A stretch of 64,000 bases of DNA, taken from Sideroxydans sp. GTDB taxonomy: Bacteria; Pseudomonadota; Gammaproteobacteria; Burkholderiales; Gallionellaceae. The stretch covers positions 49,966-113,965 of the forward strand of contig DAIDAG010000057.1 of NCBI GenBank assembly GCA_027310725.1, given 5' to 3'. Below, in pieces: positions 52,133-61,865 of this stretch (the stretch's first letter is position 1; each line of letters starts with the position of its first letter). Position numbers and translations under genes: made by a program. The notes under the pieces are model-generated. The model did not search any database. It was not told the DNA's origin and saw only the letters and a list, made by a program, of their open reading frames with translations.

Positions 52133-52187
52133 CTCCGAGCCTGACGGGGGACTGGTTGTCCAGACCCGCTGCAGCACCCCTCGGAGG
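52133..52187 (-). promoter_or_regulatory. SAH riboswitch
   Basis: Read on the minus strand, P1 is CTCCGAG (52187-52181) with CTCGGAG (52139-52133). Between lie the conserved GGTGCTGCAGCGGGT and CCCCGTCAGG, matching the known SAH aptamer (CCGAGGNGYGCUGC ... CAGGCUCGG). It is 62 bases upstream of ahcY. In characterised cases SAH binding turns on ahcY and its operon. Confidence 0.9.
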
Positions 52188-52207
52188 GTGGGTAATGCGA
52201 TTTGTAG

Positions 52208-52231
52208 GGTGGGCACACTCTTGTGCCCACC
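52208..52231. repeat. GGTGGGCACA hairpin repeat
   Basis: GGTGGGCACA / TGTGCCCACC with a 4-base loop, 9 bases beyond the metK stop. GTGGGCAC hairpins of this type are repeated between genes in many proteobacteria; here it may also end metK transcription before the riboswitch. Confidence 0.6.
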
Positions 52232-52239
52232 GTGCAATT

Positions 52240-53403
52240 TTACAGCCCTGCGTCAGCCCTCAGAGCTGCCGCCTTATCCGTGTTTTCCCACTTGAACTCG
52301 GGCTCTTCACGGCCAAAGTGGCCGTAGGCTGCCGTCTTCTGATAGATCGGACGCAGCAGGTCGAGCATCTGCACGATGCCCTTGGGACGCAGGTCAAAAT
52401 GCTTCTGCACCAGTTCTGCGATCTTCTCGTCGGAGACCTTGCCGGTGCCGTAAGTGGTCACCATCACGCTGGTTGGGCGTGCCACGCCGATCGCGTAGGA
52501 GATCTGGATCAGGCACTTGTCGGCCAGTCCTGCCGCGACGATGTTCTTCGCGACATAACGGCCCGCGTATGCCGCGGAACGGTCGACCTTGGACGGGTCC
52601 TTGCCGGAGAACGCGCCGCCGCCGTGCGGGGCTGCACCGCCGTAGGTGTCGACGATGATCTTGCGTCCGGTCAGGCCGCAGTCGCCTTGCGGGCCGCCGA
52701 CGACAAAACGTCCGGTCGGGTTGACCAGATACTTGATCTGGCCCTTGATCAGCTCCTTGGGCAAGACAGGCTTGATGATCTCTTCGATCGCAGCTTCGCG
52801 AATCGCTTCCAGCGTCATTTCCGGTGCGTGCTGGGTGGATAGCACCACAGTGTCGATGGAATCGGGTTTGCCATCGACATATTTGATGGTGACCTGCGAT
52901 TTCGCATCCGGACGCAGCCATTTCAGGCGGCCGTCGTGACGCAGTTGCGCCTGCCGTTCGACGATGCGGTGCGACAGGTAGATCGGCAGCGGCATCAGCA
53001 CATCGGTCTCGCGGCAAGCGTAACCGAACATCAGGCCCTGGTCGCCGGCGCCCTGGTCGAGGCCGTCGTCATATGCCTTGTTCACGCCTTGCGCGATGTC
53101 CGGGCTTTGCTTGTCGTAAGCTACCAGCACGGCGCAACCCTTGTAATCGATGCCGTATTCGGTGTTGTCGTAGCCGATGCGCTTGATGGTGTCGCGCGCT
53201 ACCTGGATGTAATCGACATTGGCGGACGTCGTGATCTCGCCCGCCAAAACCACCAGTCCGGTGTTGCACAGCGTTTCGGCAGCGATGCGTGAATGTTTGT
53301 CCTGCGCTAGAATCGCGTCTACGATGGCGTCTGAAATCTGGTCTGCAACCTTGTCCGGATGGCCCTCGGACACGGATTCGGATGTAAATAAGTATTCGCT
53401 CAT
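52240..53403 (-). CDS. metK: S-adenosylmethionine synthetase
   Basis: The 387 residues have the MetK signatures [32 protein letters not shown] and [19 protein letters not shown]. It makes SAM from methionine and ATP, and is the first step of the cycle completed by ahcY and metF downstream on the same strand. The Shine-Dalgarno sequence GAGAGCC is modest. Confidence 0.97.
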   Translation of the reverse strand: MSEYLFTSESVSEGHPDKVADQISDAIVDAILAQDKHSRIAAETLCNTGLVVLAGEITTSANVDYIQVARDTIKRIGYDNTEYGIDYKGCAVLVAYDKQSPDIAQGVNKAYDDGLDQGAGDQGLMFGYACRETDVLMPLPIYLSHRIVERQAQLRHDGRLKWLRPDAKSQVTIKYVDGKPDSIDTVVLSTQHAPEMTLEAIREAAIEEIIKPVLPKELIKGQIKYLVNPTGRFVVGGPQGDCGLTGRKIIVDTYGGAAPHGGGAFSGKDPSKVDRSAAYAGRYVAKNIVAAGLADKCLIQISYAIGVARPTSVMVTTYGTGKVSDEKIAELVQKHFDLRPKGIVQMLDLLRPIYQKTAAYGHFGREEPEFKWENTDKAAALRADAGL

Positions 53404-53486
53404 GGCTCTCCGATTGATTCTTCAATAATTAAATGGGCGCGAAGTATACCAAATCCCCGCCTTGACGATTTGATAGGTTTTCTTGA

Positions 53487-54350
53487 ATGGTTATTCTGTT
53501 TGATGTTTTAGCCCGGCTGCCCTTGTCGGTACTGCACCGGATCGGCATTCTGTTCGGCTGGGTAACGTACCTTTCCTCGGGGCGTTATGCCGCGCGATTA
53601 CGCGAGAATCTGCGCAAAGCCGGCCTCACGCACTCGGAAGAAGAGTTCCGCAAGCTATTGCGCGCAAACGTAAGTGAGGCGGGCAAGGGAGTGCTGGAAC
53701 TCCCCTGGGTGTGGCGTCGGCCGCTGGAGAAAGTGCTGACCGGCGTCAAGCAATGCCATGGCTGGGAGCACATTGAAGCGGCATTTGCACAGGGCAAGGG
53801 TGTGATCGCCTTGACACCGCACCTCGGTTGTTTCGAGATCATCAGCCTGTTCATTGCCTCACGCTTGCCGATCACCACCATGTATCGTCCCCCGCGCTGG
53901 AAATTCCTGGACACCTTGATGCATGACGGCCGCGCACGCGGTCAGACAAAACTGGCACCGACCGATCTGGGCGGCGTTCGACAGATGCTCAAGACGCTCA
54001 AGCACGGCGGGATCATCGGCGTGCTGCCCGACCAGGTGCCGGGTAACGGCGAGGGTGAGTGGGCTCCGTTCTTCGGGCGTCCCGCATACACCATGACGCT
54101 GATCGGGAAGTTGATCAAGTCCAGCAACGCTGCGGTGGTGATGTGCAGCAGCGAGCGTTTGCCGCACGGCGAAGGATATGCCCTGCACTTTGCACCCTTG
54201 GATATCGACATGGCCACTTCCGTTCCGGCACAGATCAATGCGGCACTGGAAGCGGTGATACGCACTTGTCCCGATCAATACCTGTGGAGTTACAACCGTT
54301 ACAAAGTTCCGCGCGGCGCACTGCCGCCGGATGCGGTCAGGGAACAATGA
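53487..54350 (+). CDS. lipid A biosynthesis acyltransferase, LpxL/HtrB type
   Basis: The 287 residues are a lysophospholipid acyltransferase-type protein with one N-terminal hydrophobic segment, the HxxxxE/D catalytic motif in ALTPHLGCFEIISLF and PDQVPGNGEGEWAPFFGRPA downstream. It adds secondary acyl chains to lipid A at the inner membrane. It is divergent from metK and overlaps the second acyltransferase by 4 bases. Confidence 0.88.
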   Translation: MVILFDVLARLPLSVLHRIGILFGWVTYLSSGRYAARLRENLRKAGLTHSEEEFRKLLRANVSEAGKGVLELPWVWRRPLEKVLTGVKQCHGWEHIEAAFAQGKGVIALTPHLGCFEIISLFIASRLPITTMYRPPRWKFLDTLMHDGRARGQTKLAPTDLGGVRQMLKTLKHGGIIGVLPDQVPGNGEGEWAPFFGRPAYTMTLIGKLIKSSNAAVVMCSSERLPHGEGYALHFAPLDIDMATSVPAQINAALEAVIRTCPDQYLWSYNRYKVPRGALPPDAVREQ

Positions 54351-55219
54351 TGCTGGCGCGCCTTGGTATTTTCATTTTCTGGTTGATTCATTTTTTGCCG
54401 TTTCGCGTCATTGTCGCCATCGGCAACGGCCTTGGTATCCTGCTCTATCCGCTGGCCGCTGAACGCCGTCGCGTGGGCATGATCAATCTGAGGCTGTGTT
54501 TTCCCGAAATGAGCGACGAGGCGCGCAAGAAACTCGTGCGTGACCACTTCAAGATGTTTTGTCGCGGCCTGATCGAACGCAGCATCCTGTGGTGGTCGAG
54601 CGCCGAGCGCATCAGCAGCCTGATCCGTGTCGAGGGCGTAGAACATTTCAACGCGATCAAGGACAAGTCTTCCATCTTGCTCACGCCTCATTTCGTCGGG
54701 ATGGATGCGGGAGGGCAGTGGGTCGCACAGCATGCCGACACCGTATGCATGTATGCGAACCAGAAGAACCGCTATCTGACTGAACTGTTGCTGAAGAAGC
54801 GGGCGCGTTTCCGCAACCAGCATCTCTATTCGCGCCAGCAGGGCCTGCGTCCCATTCTGAAGGGGATGCGCGAAGGCAAGCCGTTCGTCTATCCGCCGGA
54901 TCAGGATCAGGGGGTCAAAGACGGCGCGTTCATCCCTTTCTTCGGCGTGCCTGCCGCGACCATGACTTCGCTGCCGCGCATCGCACAAATGACCGGTGCG
55001 AAAGTCGTGCCCAGCATCACGCGCCTGTTGCCAGGCGGCGAAGGCTACGTGCTGACGTTCTACCCGGCCTGGGATAACTACCCGAGCGGGGACGATATCG
55101 CCGACGCGCGCCGCATGAACGCCTTTATCGAAGACCGGATACGCGAGATGCCGGAGCAATATTTCTGGTTGCATAAGCGGTTCAAGACGCGACCGGAAGG
55201 CGAGGCGAGATTCTATTAA
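54347..55219 (+). CDS. lipid A biosynthesis acyltransferase, second copy
   Basis: The 290 residues have the same fold as the previous gene: the N-terminal helix IFIFWLIHFLPFRVIVAIG, catalytic motif in LLTPHFVGMDAGG and PPDQDQGVKDGAFIPFFG. The HFVGMDAGG form is characteristic of the LpxL side in betaproteobacteria, so the two genes probably add the two secondary chains. The ATG at 54347 overlaps the upstream stop as ATGA; a longer frame from 54059 is false. Confidence 0.9.
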   Translation: MMLARLGIFIFWLIHFLPFRVIVAIGNGLGILLYPLAAERRRVGMINLRLCFPEMSDEARKKLVRDHFKMFCRGLIERSILWWSSAERISSLIRVEGVEHFNAIKDKSSILLTPHFVGMDAGGQWVAQHADTVCMYANQKNRYLTELLLKKRARFRNQHLYSRQQGLRPILKGMREGKPFVYPPDQDQGVKDGAFIPFFGVPAATMTSLPRIAQMTGAKVVPSITRLLPGGEGYVLTFYPAWDNYPSGDDIADARRMNAFIEDRIREMPEQYFWLHKRFKTRPEGEARFY

Positions 55220-55375
55220 ATGCCTTGCCGCCAGACCAATGGGGACGGCCATCTTCAGGATGCAAGCGTGAAGATGGCCGAATGACGGTGATTATCATGG
55301 CTATCATCTGAAAATTACCGTCTATATTGGCTTGTCGGGATGGTGCATGAAATATCTGTGGAAGGGACGGCTCAT

Positions 55376-56839
55376 ATGAAATACCACGACCTGCGCGACT
55401 TCATAGCGCAACTGGAAAAGATCGGCGAACTCAAGCGCGTGACCGTGCCCGTCTCCACGCATCTGGAAATGACCGAGATCTGCGACCGCGTGCTGCGAGC
55501 GCAGGGTCCGGCGATGTTGTTCGAGAATGTAGTAGGACACAAGATGCCGGTGCTGGCCAACCTGTTCGGCACGCCGCGCCGCGTGGCACTGGGTATGGGC
55601 GAGGAAAATGTCAGCGCATTGCGCGAAGTCGGCAAGTTGCTGGCCTACCTCAAAGAACCGGAACCACCCAAAGGGCTGAAAGATGCCTGGGAGAAATGGC
55701 CGATCCTGAAACAGGTGCTCACCATGTCGCCCAAAGTCTTGTCTTCGGCGCCATGTCAGGAGATCGTGTGGGAAGGCAAGGACGTCGATCTCTCCAAGTT
55801 ACCGATCCAGCATTGCTGGCCGGGCGATGTCGCGCCGCTGATCACCTGGGGTCTGGTCGTCACGCGCGGACCGAACAAGCCGCGCCAGAATCTGGGCATC
55901 TATCGCCAACAGGTTATCGCACCCAATAAAGTCATCATGCGCTGGTTGGCGCATCGCGGCGGCGCGCTGGATTTCCGCGATCATTGCGAGAAAAATCCGG
56001 GGCAGCCGTTCCCGGTCGCGGTGGCGATCGGTGCCGATCCTGCGACCATCCTCGGTGCGGTCACACCGGTGCCGGATTCATTATCCGAATACCAGTTCGC
56101 CGGCTTGCTGCGCGGCAGCAAGACCGAATTGGTGAAATGCATAGGCTCCAGCTTGCAAGTGCCCGCTTCCGCCGAGATCGTGCTGGAAGGCGTGATCCAT
56201 CCGGGAGAAACGGCGCTGGAAGGTCCGTATGGCGACCATACTGGCTATTACAATGAACAGGACAAATTCCCTGTGTTCACGATAGAGCGCATCACCATGC
56301 GCCGCGACCCGATCTATCATTCCACCTATACCGGCAAGCCGCCCGATGAGCCAGCCATGCTCGGCGTGGCGTTGAACGAGGTGTTCGTGCCGCTGCTGCA
56401 AAAACAATTTCCGGAGATCGTCGATTTCTACCTGCCGCCGGAGGGGTGTTCGTATCGCATGGCAGTCGTCAGCATGAAGAAGCAATATGCCGGTCACGCC
56501 AAGCGTGTGATGTTCGGCATCTGGAGCTTCCTGCGCCAGTTCATGTACACCAAGTTCATCATCGTCGTGGACGACGACATCGACGTGCGCGAGTGGAAAG
56601 AAGTGATCTGGGCGATCACCACCCGCGTCGACCCGGTGCGCGATACGCTGTTGGTGGAGAACACACCGATCGACTACCTCGATTTCGCCAGTCCGGTGTC
56701 GGGCCTGGGCGGCAAGATGGGGCTGGATGCCACCAACAAATGGCCGGGCGAGACGCAACGCGAATGGGGTACGCCCATCGTGATGGATGCGGCGGTGAAA
56801 GCGAAAGTGGATGCGATGTGGGGCGAGCTGGGTTTGTGA
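55376..56839 (+). CDS. ubiD: UbiD decarboxylase (4-hydroxy-3-polyprenylbenzoate)
   Basis: The 487 residues are the size of UbiD. Visible: [20 protein letters not shown] at the start, [19 protein letters not shown] with the Arg and substrate contacts, [18 protein letters not shown] and [19 protein letters not shown] with the acidic catalytic pair. It needs prenylated FMN from UbiX, which is not in this window. It acts in ubiquinone synthesis. The start at 55376 gives the family N-terminus. Confidence 0.95.
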   Translation: MKYHDLRDFIAQLEKIGELKRVTVPVSTHLEMTEICDRVLRAQGPAMLFENVVGHKMPVLANLFGTPRRVALGMGEENVSALREVGKLLAYLKEPEPPKGLKDAWEKWPILKQVLTMSPKVLSSAPCQEIVWEGKDVDLSKLPIQHCWPGDVAPLITWGLVVTRGPNKPRQNLGIYRQQVIAPNKVIMRWLAHRGGALDFRDHCEKNPGQPFPVAVAIGADPATILGAVTPVPDSLSEYQFAGLLRGSKTELVKCIGSSLQVPASAEIVLEGVIHPGETALEGPYGDHTGYYNEQDKFPVFTIERITMRRDPIYHSTYTGKPPDEPAMLGVALNEVFVPLLQKQFPEIVDFYLPPEGCSYRMAVVSMKKQYAGHAKRVMFGIWSFLRQFMYTKFIIVVDDDIDVREWKEVIWAITTRVDPVRDTLLVENTPIDYLDFASPVSGLGGKMGLDATNKWPGETQREWGTPIVMDAAVKAKVDAMWGELGL

Positions 56840-56848
56840 AACGAATAA

Positions 56849-56878
56849 CAATAAAGCCTGGCGACCCCGGCTTTATTG
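56849..56878. terminator. bidirectional terminator between ubiD and OMP gene
   Basis: CAATAAAGCC / GGCTTTATTG perfect 10-bp stem with a 10-base loop between the convergent stops at 56839 and 56896. Confidence 0.7.
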
Positions 56879-56895
56879 TGTGCATTGCCGCTGAC

Positions 56896-57468
56896 TCAGA
56901 AGTTATAAGCTACGCCCACAGAAAGTGCCGAAGCTTTCATCGCGACACCGGTAGTGCCAAAATCCCCGAATTTACCAAAGCTTTCATATTGGGCACGCAA
57001 GCTGAGTTGCGAGTTGAAACTATATTGCGCGCCCAACCCGATCAACAGGTCATTTTGCGAAGAACTCATCGATACCACTGTAACGCCTGAAGATGTGGCG
57101 TCTATCTTATGCTTGTTGCTGGCAACGCCGATCTTGCCGATCAAGTCGAACTGCGGAGTCAACGGCAAACTGCCTACCAAGGCGGCTTGAGCCGAAGATG
57201 CCGAAACTGTGCCACTGGCCGTGCCTGCCGTTATGGTCGAATCCCCAAAGCGAGAATAGCCGACTTCCGCTGCAAATATCGGGCTAAAGTGATAACCGCC
57301 GGCAATGCGTATCATCCCTGGGTTGGGGTAAGTACCGGCACCAACAGTAACATTGCTATAACTAGCAGAACCCAAATCAGCAGCCATATAAAAATGGCCA
57401 GTGTTATCGGCCAACGCGGGTGTGGCAGCAAATGCGGATATGATTGATACGATGACGATTTTCTTCAT
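56896..57468 (-). CDS. eight-stranded outer membrane beta-barrel protein
   Basis: The 190 residues begin with a signal peptide (MKKIVIVSIISAFAATPALA). Amphipathic strands follow (HFYMAADLGSASYSNV, IRIAGGYHFSPIFAAEVGYS, LSLRAQYESFGKFG) and the C-terminus ends VGVAYNF, with the final Phe signal for BAM. It is OmpA-barrel/Opa-like in size. Role unknown. A symmetrical operator-like sequence lies about 95 bp upstream. The start at 57468 follows AGAGGGA. Confidence 0.85.
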   Translation of the reverse strand: MKKIVIVSIISAFAATPALADNTGHFYMAADLGSASYSNVTVGAGTYPNPGMIRIAGGYHFSPIFAAEVGYSRFGDSTITAGTASGTVSASSAQAALVGSLPLTPQFDLIGKIGVASNKHKIDATSSGVTVVSMSSSQNDLLIGLGAQYSFNSQLSLRAQYESFGKFGDFGTTGVAMKASALSVGVAYNF

Positions 57469-57561
57469 GATTCCCTCTTTAAGATTTCGATAAACGCCAA
57501 TTGCGCGCGGCAATGACGCCTTGATTTTCGTTGGTTAACCATGAGGATGTAAAGGTGAAAG

Positions 57562-57598
57562 AAGTACTAGATACTTTTGTCAAAAGTACTAGGTATCC
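57562..57598. promoter_or_regulatory. repeated GTACTAG box around ACTTTTG-T-CAAAAGT palindrome
   Basis: GTACTAG occurs at 57564-57570 and 57586-57592, 22 bp apart, with the palindrome ACTTTTGTCAAAAGT (57573-57587) between. It lies between dacB and the OMP gene, about 95 bp upstream of the OMP start. The layout suggests a dimeric activator site. Confidence 0.5.
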
Positions 57599-57630
57599 TC
57601 CCGTGTAGGTGCAGTAGAGCAGTCAGTCGA

Positions 57631-59079
57631 TTATTTGCGGGCTACCCACTCGATCAACGCATCCTGCGCGCTCTGTTCTGCTTTGGCGTAGGGATGGTTG
57701 ATGAAGAACACGACGATCCATTCCTTGCCGCTTTGGGATTTTACATAACCCGCGACGGTCTTCACTCCTTCCAGCGTGCCGGTCTTGAGGTGGGCATGGC
57801 TGGCCGCAGGACTATCCTTGAGGCGTCTTTTTACCGAGCCGTCCACGCCGAGGATGGGCAGCGAGGCTTGCAGTTCGGCGCTCAGCGGATCGTCATAGGC
57901 GTGTTGTAGCAATTGCGCCATATGAGCGGCGCTGATGCGTTCCTTGCGCGAGAGACCGGCGCCGTTCTCCAGCACCACTTCCTTGAAGTCGAGCCGGTTG
58001 CGCGCCAGCCATGTCTGCATGACGAACAAACTGCGTTCGATACTGAGCGGGTGCGCGTTGAAGCTTTCATTTGCATCCGTTGTTGTCGATGCTGAAGGTT
58101 CGTCCAGCGACGGTCCTGCCTGGCCCAGGGTCAGGAACAATTGACGGGCCATCACGTTGTTGCTGAATTTGTTGATGTCGCGAATGATCGCGCTCAGCGG
58201 TTCGGACCGGTGCACGGAAGAAAGTCTTGCATTGCTGCCAACCACTCCTTCGCGTTCTGTGCCTTGCAGGGTGCCGCCTAGCTCTTTCCATACCGCGCTG
58301 AATAAGGCACCCACATAGCGGGTGTGCGGCATCACGCTGAGGTTCTGTTCGCGTTCGCCGCAGCCCATGGGATAGTCGCCTTGCAGCACGACACTGTCAC
58401 CTTTCGGTTGTACGAGGAATGAATCATCCCAATTGTCGCAATTCACCTTGTTGTCATTGGGCGTCAGTTGGTTGTCCAGGGTCATGCCGTCCAAAGGTGG
58501 TTCGGTGACGACTTTCAGGCCGGCACCGTCCGGCATGTAGCGCAACCGGAGCGTATTGAAATTGATCAATAGCGCATCGGGACCTACGTTGTAGGCGCGC
58601 ATCGGATCGTCGTCGAATTCGCCCGGGTTGTACGGTGGCAGGTCGAAATAACTGCGGTCGAGGATCAGGTCGCCGCGTATCTCGCGCAGGCCGCGCGCCC
58701 GCAGTTCGCCCAGCCACAGCCAGAATTGCTCGATCGTGAATTTAGGATCGCCATAACCCTTGAGGATCAGGTTGCCGTTCAGCACGCCGTCCTTCAGGTC
58801 ACCGTCGATATAAGCCTCGGTCTTCCAGGTATAGGCAGGGCCGAGCAGGTCGAGTGCGGCGAAAGTGGTGAGCAGCTTCATGGTCGAAGCCGGGCTCATC
58901 GGGCGCTGCGCATTGATACTGATGAGCGGGGCACGCTTGCCGACTTCCCGCACGACGACGGCGATGCCGGATTGCGGGATGTGTGCTTCCTTCAGCTTCT
59001 GGGTGACTGTCGCCGGGAGCGAAACGGCTTGAACACTGGTTGCAAGGCAAAGCAGGAGCAAAACGTACAGGTGTTTCAT
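57631..59079 (-). CDS. dacB: D-alanyl-D-alanine carboxypeptidase/endopeptidase (PBP4)
   Basis: The 482 residues have a signal peptide (ending SVQA), the SxxK motif S65-T-M-K68 in SPASTMKLLTTF, SNN in INKFSNNVMARQL and KTG in LKTGTLEGVKTVAGYV. The insert between SxxK and SxN is the long PBP4 type. It trims and cleaves peptidoglycan cross-links in the periplasm. It overlaps bioA by 4 bases, an odd functional pairing. Confidence 0.94.
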   Translation of the reverse strand: MKHLYVLLLLCLATSVQAVSLPATVTQKLKEAHIPQSGIAVVVREVGKRAPLISINAQRPMSPASTMKLLTTFAALDLLGPAYTWKTEAYIDGDLKDGVLNGNLILKGYGDPKFTIEQFWLWLGELRARGLREIRGDLILDRSYFDLPPYNPGEFDDDPMRAYNVGPDALLINFNTLRLRYMPDGAGLKVVTEPPLDGMTLDNQLTPNDNKVNCDNWDDSFLVQPKGDSVVLQGDYPMGCGEREQNLSVMPHTRYVGALFSAVWKELGGTLQGTEREGVVGSNARLSSVHRSEPLSAIIRDINKFSNNVMARQLFLTLGQAGPSLDEPSASTTTDANESFNAHPLSIERSLFVMQTWLARNRLDFKEVVLENGAGLSRKERISAAHMAQLLQHAYDDPLSAELQASLPILGVDGSVKRRLKDSPAASHAHLKTGTLEGVKTVAGYVKSQSGKEWIVVFFINHPYAKAEQSAQDALIEWVARK

Positions 59080-60425
59080 ATCAGGCGATCGATCACTTTC
59101 AGCGTGTGTGTGACGAGGAATTGCATCTCGTCTTCGCGAATGACATAGGGTGGCATGAAATATACCGTGTTGCCCATCGGGCGCAACAGCAACTCATGTT
59201 GCAGCCCGAGGCTGAAGCAACGCTGGGCGAAGTCGGCATGCGGAGTATCCACCTCGAAGGCCCAGACCATGCCGGTGTTTCGGAAATTTTTCACCTTGGG
59301 ATGGTCGCGCAACGGCTGCGCGATGCGGTTGAAAAACGCAGCCTTGGCCCGGTTGGCGTTGAGCACATCGTCCTCGGCAAAGATATCCAGTGTGGCTAGA
59401 GCGGCGCGGCAGGCGAGCGGATTGCCGGTATAGGAATGCGAATGCAGGAAACCGCGTGCGGTCTCGTCAGCATAGAAAGCACGGAAAATGTCGTCTGTCG
59501 TCATGACTACTGACAGCGGCAGGTAGCCACCGGTGATGCCTTTTGAGAGCAACAGGAAGTCGGGTGAAATCCCTCTCTCTTGCCGGTGTTTGGTATGGGG
59601 CCGAGGTGCTTGTTCGCAGGCGAACAGGGTGCCGGTTCTTCCCATGCCTACCGCGATCTCGTCGGCAATCAGATGCACGTCGAATCGGTCACAGAGTTCT
59701 CGCGCTTTGCTCAAATAGACCGGGTGGTACATCGCCATACCTGCCGCGCCCTGGATCAGCGGCTCGACGATGAAGGCGGCAATGTTCGCGTGATGTTCCT
59801 GCAGATGCGCTTCGAGTGCGGTCGCGCAGCGCAGCGCGCAGTCCTCGGCGTTTTCGCCCGCTTCCGCAGTGCGCCAGTCGGGGCAAGGGACTGTGGCATT
59901 CTGTTTGATCAGCGCGCCATAAGCGTCACGGAACAATGCGACGTCGGTGACAGACAACGCCCCCAGCGTCTCGCCGTGGTAGCTGTTCTGCAGGCTGATG
60001 AATTCCGTCTTCTGCGGGCGGCCGGTATTGCGCCAGTAATGGGCGCTCATCTTCAGGGCGATCTCGGTGGCCGAGGCGCCGTCCGAACCGTAGAAGCAAT
60101 GACCCAATCCGGCAGGGGCGAGTACGCGCAGTCTTTCCGACAGCTGCACCACCGGCTCGTGGGTAAAACCGGCCAGCATCACATGTTCCAGTTTTCCGAG
60201 CTGGTCGACGAGTGCGACATTGATGCGCGGGTTGCAATGGCCGAACAGATTCACCCACCAGGAACTCACCGAGTCCAGATAGCGCTTGTTGTCCAGATCG
60301 TATAGCCATACGCCCTCGCCGCGCGCGATCGGGACCAATGGCAGGGTTTCGTGCCGTTTCATCTGGGTGCAGGGATGCCATACGGCGGAAAGGCTGCGTT
60401 CGAGGAGGCTGGAGTTGGCTGACAT
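59076..60425 (-). CDS. bioA: adenosylmethionine-8-amino-7-oxononanoate aminotransferase
   Basis: The 449 residues are a class III aminotransferase of the BioA kind: VWHPCTQMKRHETLPL, FYGSDGASATEIALKM, LIADEIAVGMGRTG and PLP lysine K295 in LLLSKGITGGYLPL. It uses SAM as amino donor in biotin synthesis. The start may be ATG 60425 or 60437. No other bio gene is in the window. Confidence 0.95.
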   Translation of the reverse strand: MSANSSLLERSLSAVWHPCTQMKRHETLPLVPIARGEGVWLYDLDNKRYLDSVSSWWVNLFGHCNPRINVALVDQLGKLEHVMLAGFTHEPVVQLSERLRVLAPAGLGHCFYGSDGASATEIALKMSAHYWRNTGRPQKTEFISLQNSYHGETLGALSVTDVALFRDAYGALIKQNATVPCPDWRTAEAGENAEDCALRCATALEAHLQEHHANIAAFIVEPLIQGAAGMAMYHPVYLSKARELCDRFDVHLIADEIAVGMGRTGTLFACEQAPRPHTKHRQERGISPDFLLLSKGITGGYLPLSVVMTTDDIFRAFYADETARGFLHSHSYTGNPLACRAALATLDIFAEDDVLNANRAKAAFFNRIAQPLRDHPKVKNFRNTGMVWAFEVDTPHADFAQRCFSLGLQHELLLRPMGNTVYFMPPYVIREDEMQFLVTHTLKVIDRLI

Positions 60426-60495
60426 ACGCAGAATCATAACGGAGTTTGATCGTGGCGTAAGATGGGCGTGTTGAAATCATTTTCGGGAGGCTGCG

Positions 60496-61395
60496 ATGCG
60501 CATTTTGATCACGGGCGGGACAGGACTGATCGGGAGGCATCTTTGCAGGGCGTTGCTGTCTGAAGGACATTATCTGACTGTACTGAGCCGGCGCCCGGCA
60601 ATGGTCGCGGTGAAATGCGGTGCAACAGTACAGGCCATGGCGTCACTCAACGAATGGCTGCCGGACCGGACCTTCGATGCAGTCATCAATCTGGCGGGAG
60701 AGCCGATTGTGGACGCGTACTGGTCTGCCAGGCGCAAGCAGGTGTTGCGTGAAAGCCGGATCACACTGACCGAAAAACTGGTGCAATGCATCGCTGCGGC
60801 CAAACAAAAGCCCGCTACGTTATTGAGCGGCTCTGCGGTTGGTTATTACGGCGATAGCGGGGATATGGAATTGCACGAGAATGCGCCGGCCGGAAACGAT
60901 TTAGCGGCGCAACTCTGCGTTGACTGGGAGGCGGCGGCGCTCCTCGCTGAACAACACGACGTGCGCGTGTGCCTGCTGCGTACTGGACTGGTATTGAGCA
61001 AAAACGGCGGATTGCTGGAACGCATGCTATTGCCGTTCAAACTGGGTTTGGGTGCCCGCCTGGGTAACGGCAGGCAATGGATGAGCTGGATCCATATCGC
61101 GGATTACGTCGCGTCGGTGCTGCGTTTGCTTGACGACGATCAGATGCGCGGCCCGTTCAATATGACGGCGCCGCAGCCGGTGACGAATGCCGAATTTACC
61201 CGTACGTTGGCCAAATCATTGCACCGGCCTGCCTTCCTGTTTGCTCCCGAGCCGGTTTTAAGGCTGGCCATGGGAGAGCGCGCGGCACTGTTGCTGGAGG
61301 GGCAGCGCGTGCTACCTGCAAAGCTGGTCGCGGCAGGCGGTCAATTCAAATATCCCAATCTTGCCGGTGCATTGGATGATTTATTACATCAGTAA
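60496..61395 (+). CDS. yfcH: TIGR01777-type NAD-dependent epimerase (YfcH-like)
   Basis: The 299 residues have the Rossmann start MRILITGGTGLIGRHLCRAL, then INLAGEPIVDAYWSARRKQ and GYYGDSGDMELHENAPAG, and the C-terminal FNMTAPQPVTNAEFTRTLAK. This is the extended-SDR YfcH/SulA family with unknown substrate. GGGAGG precedes the ATG. It ends 34 bp before the heat-shock promoter of groES. Confidence 0.9.
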   Translation: MRILITGGTGLIGRHLCRALLSEGHYLTVLSRRPAMVAVKCGATVQAMASLNEWLPDRTFDAVINLAGEPIVDAYWSARRKQVLRESRITLTEKLVQCIAAAKQKPATLLSGSAVGYYGDSGDMELHENAPAGNDLAAQLCVDWEAAALLAEQHDVRVCLLRTGLVLSKNGGLLERMLLPFKLGLGARLGNGRQWMSWIHIADYVASVLRLLDDDQMRGPFNMTAPQPVTNAEFTRTLAKSLHRPAFLFAPEPVLRLAMGERAALLLEGQRVLPAKLVAAGGQFKYPNLAGALDDLLHQ

Positions 61396-61428
61396 CATCA
61401 GGCTTTTTATAAAAATTTCTTCGTCGCC

Positions 61429-61456
61429 CTTGAATTCTGGCGGTACAGCCCCTATC
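61429..61456 (+). promoter_or_regulatory. sigma-32 promoter of groESL
   Basis: CTTGAA (61429-61434), 14-bp spacer, CCCCTATC (61449-61456), which matches the heat-shock consensus CTTGAA-N13-17-CCCCATNT closely. Confidence 0.8.
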
Positions 61457-61457
61457 A

Positions 61458-61484
61458 TTGGCAGTCGCAGGTGGGGAGTGCTAA
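61458..61484. promoter_or_regulatory. CIRCE element (HrcA operator)
   Basis: TTGGCAGTC-N9-GAGTGCTAA. The right half matches the consensus exactly and the left half at seven of nine; the spacer is the standard 9 bp. It starts 2 bp after the -10 box of the sigma-32 promoter, so HrcA would block initiation. Confidence 0.8.
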
Positions 61485-61574
61485 CAGGTCATCCGCTTGG
61501 CCAGCCCGAATAGCTATCAACGCTAACGTCCCGCCCACGTTTTTAATCAACTCACTGTTTTTAGGAGATAAAGC

Positions 61575-61865
61575 ATGAAGATCCGTCCTTTGCACGACCG
61601 TGTAATCGTCAAGCGCATGGAAGAAGAGCGCAAGACAGCGTCCGGTATCGTTATTCCCGATGCGGCCACAGAGAAGCCTGACCAGGGTGAGATCGTCGCC
61701 GTAGGCAACGGCAAGATGGGTGACGACGGCAAGCTGCAAGCTATGAACGTGAAAGTCGGCGACCGCGTGTTGTTCGGCAAATATTCCGGTCAAGCCTTCA
61801 AGATCGATGGAGTTGAACTGCTGACCATGCGTGAAGACGACATCATCGGCGTAGTCGAAAAATAA
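61575..61865 (+). CDS. groES: co-chaperonin GroES
   Basis: The 96 residues are a standard Gro[22 protein letters not shown], the mobile loop [17 protein letters not shown] and the roof [11 protein letters not shown]. It caps the GroEL ring. TTAGGAG precedes the ATG. Under control of a sigma-32 promoter and CIRCE. A 14-bp hairpin overlaps its stop. Confidence 0.98.
   Translation: MKIRPLHDRVIVKRMEEERKTASGIVIPDAATEKPDQGEIVAVGNGKMGDDGKLQAMNVKVGDRVLFGKYSGQAFKIDGVELLTMREDDIIGVVEK

Noticed and set aside
54059..54346. N-terminal extension of the second acyltransferase
   Set aside because: It overlaps the first acyltransferase by nearly 300 bp; ATG 54347 with ATGA overlap gives the family length.
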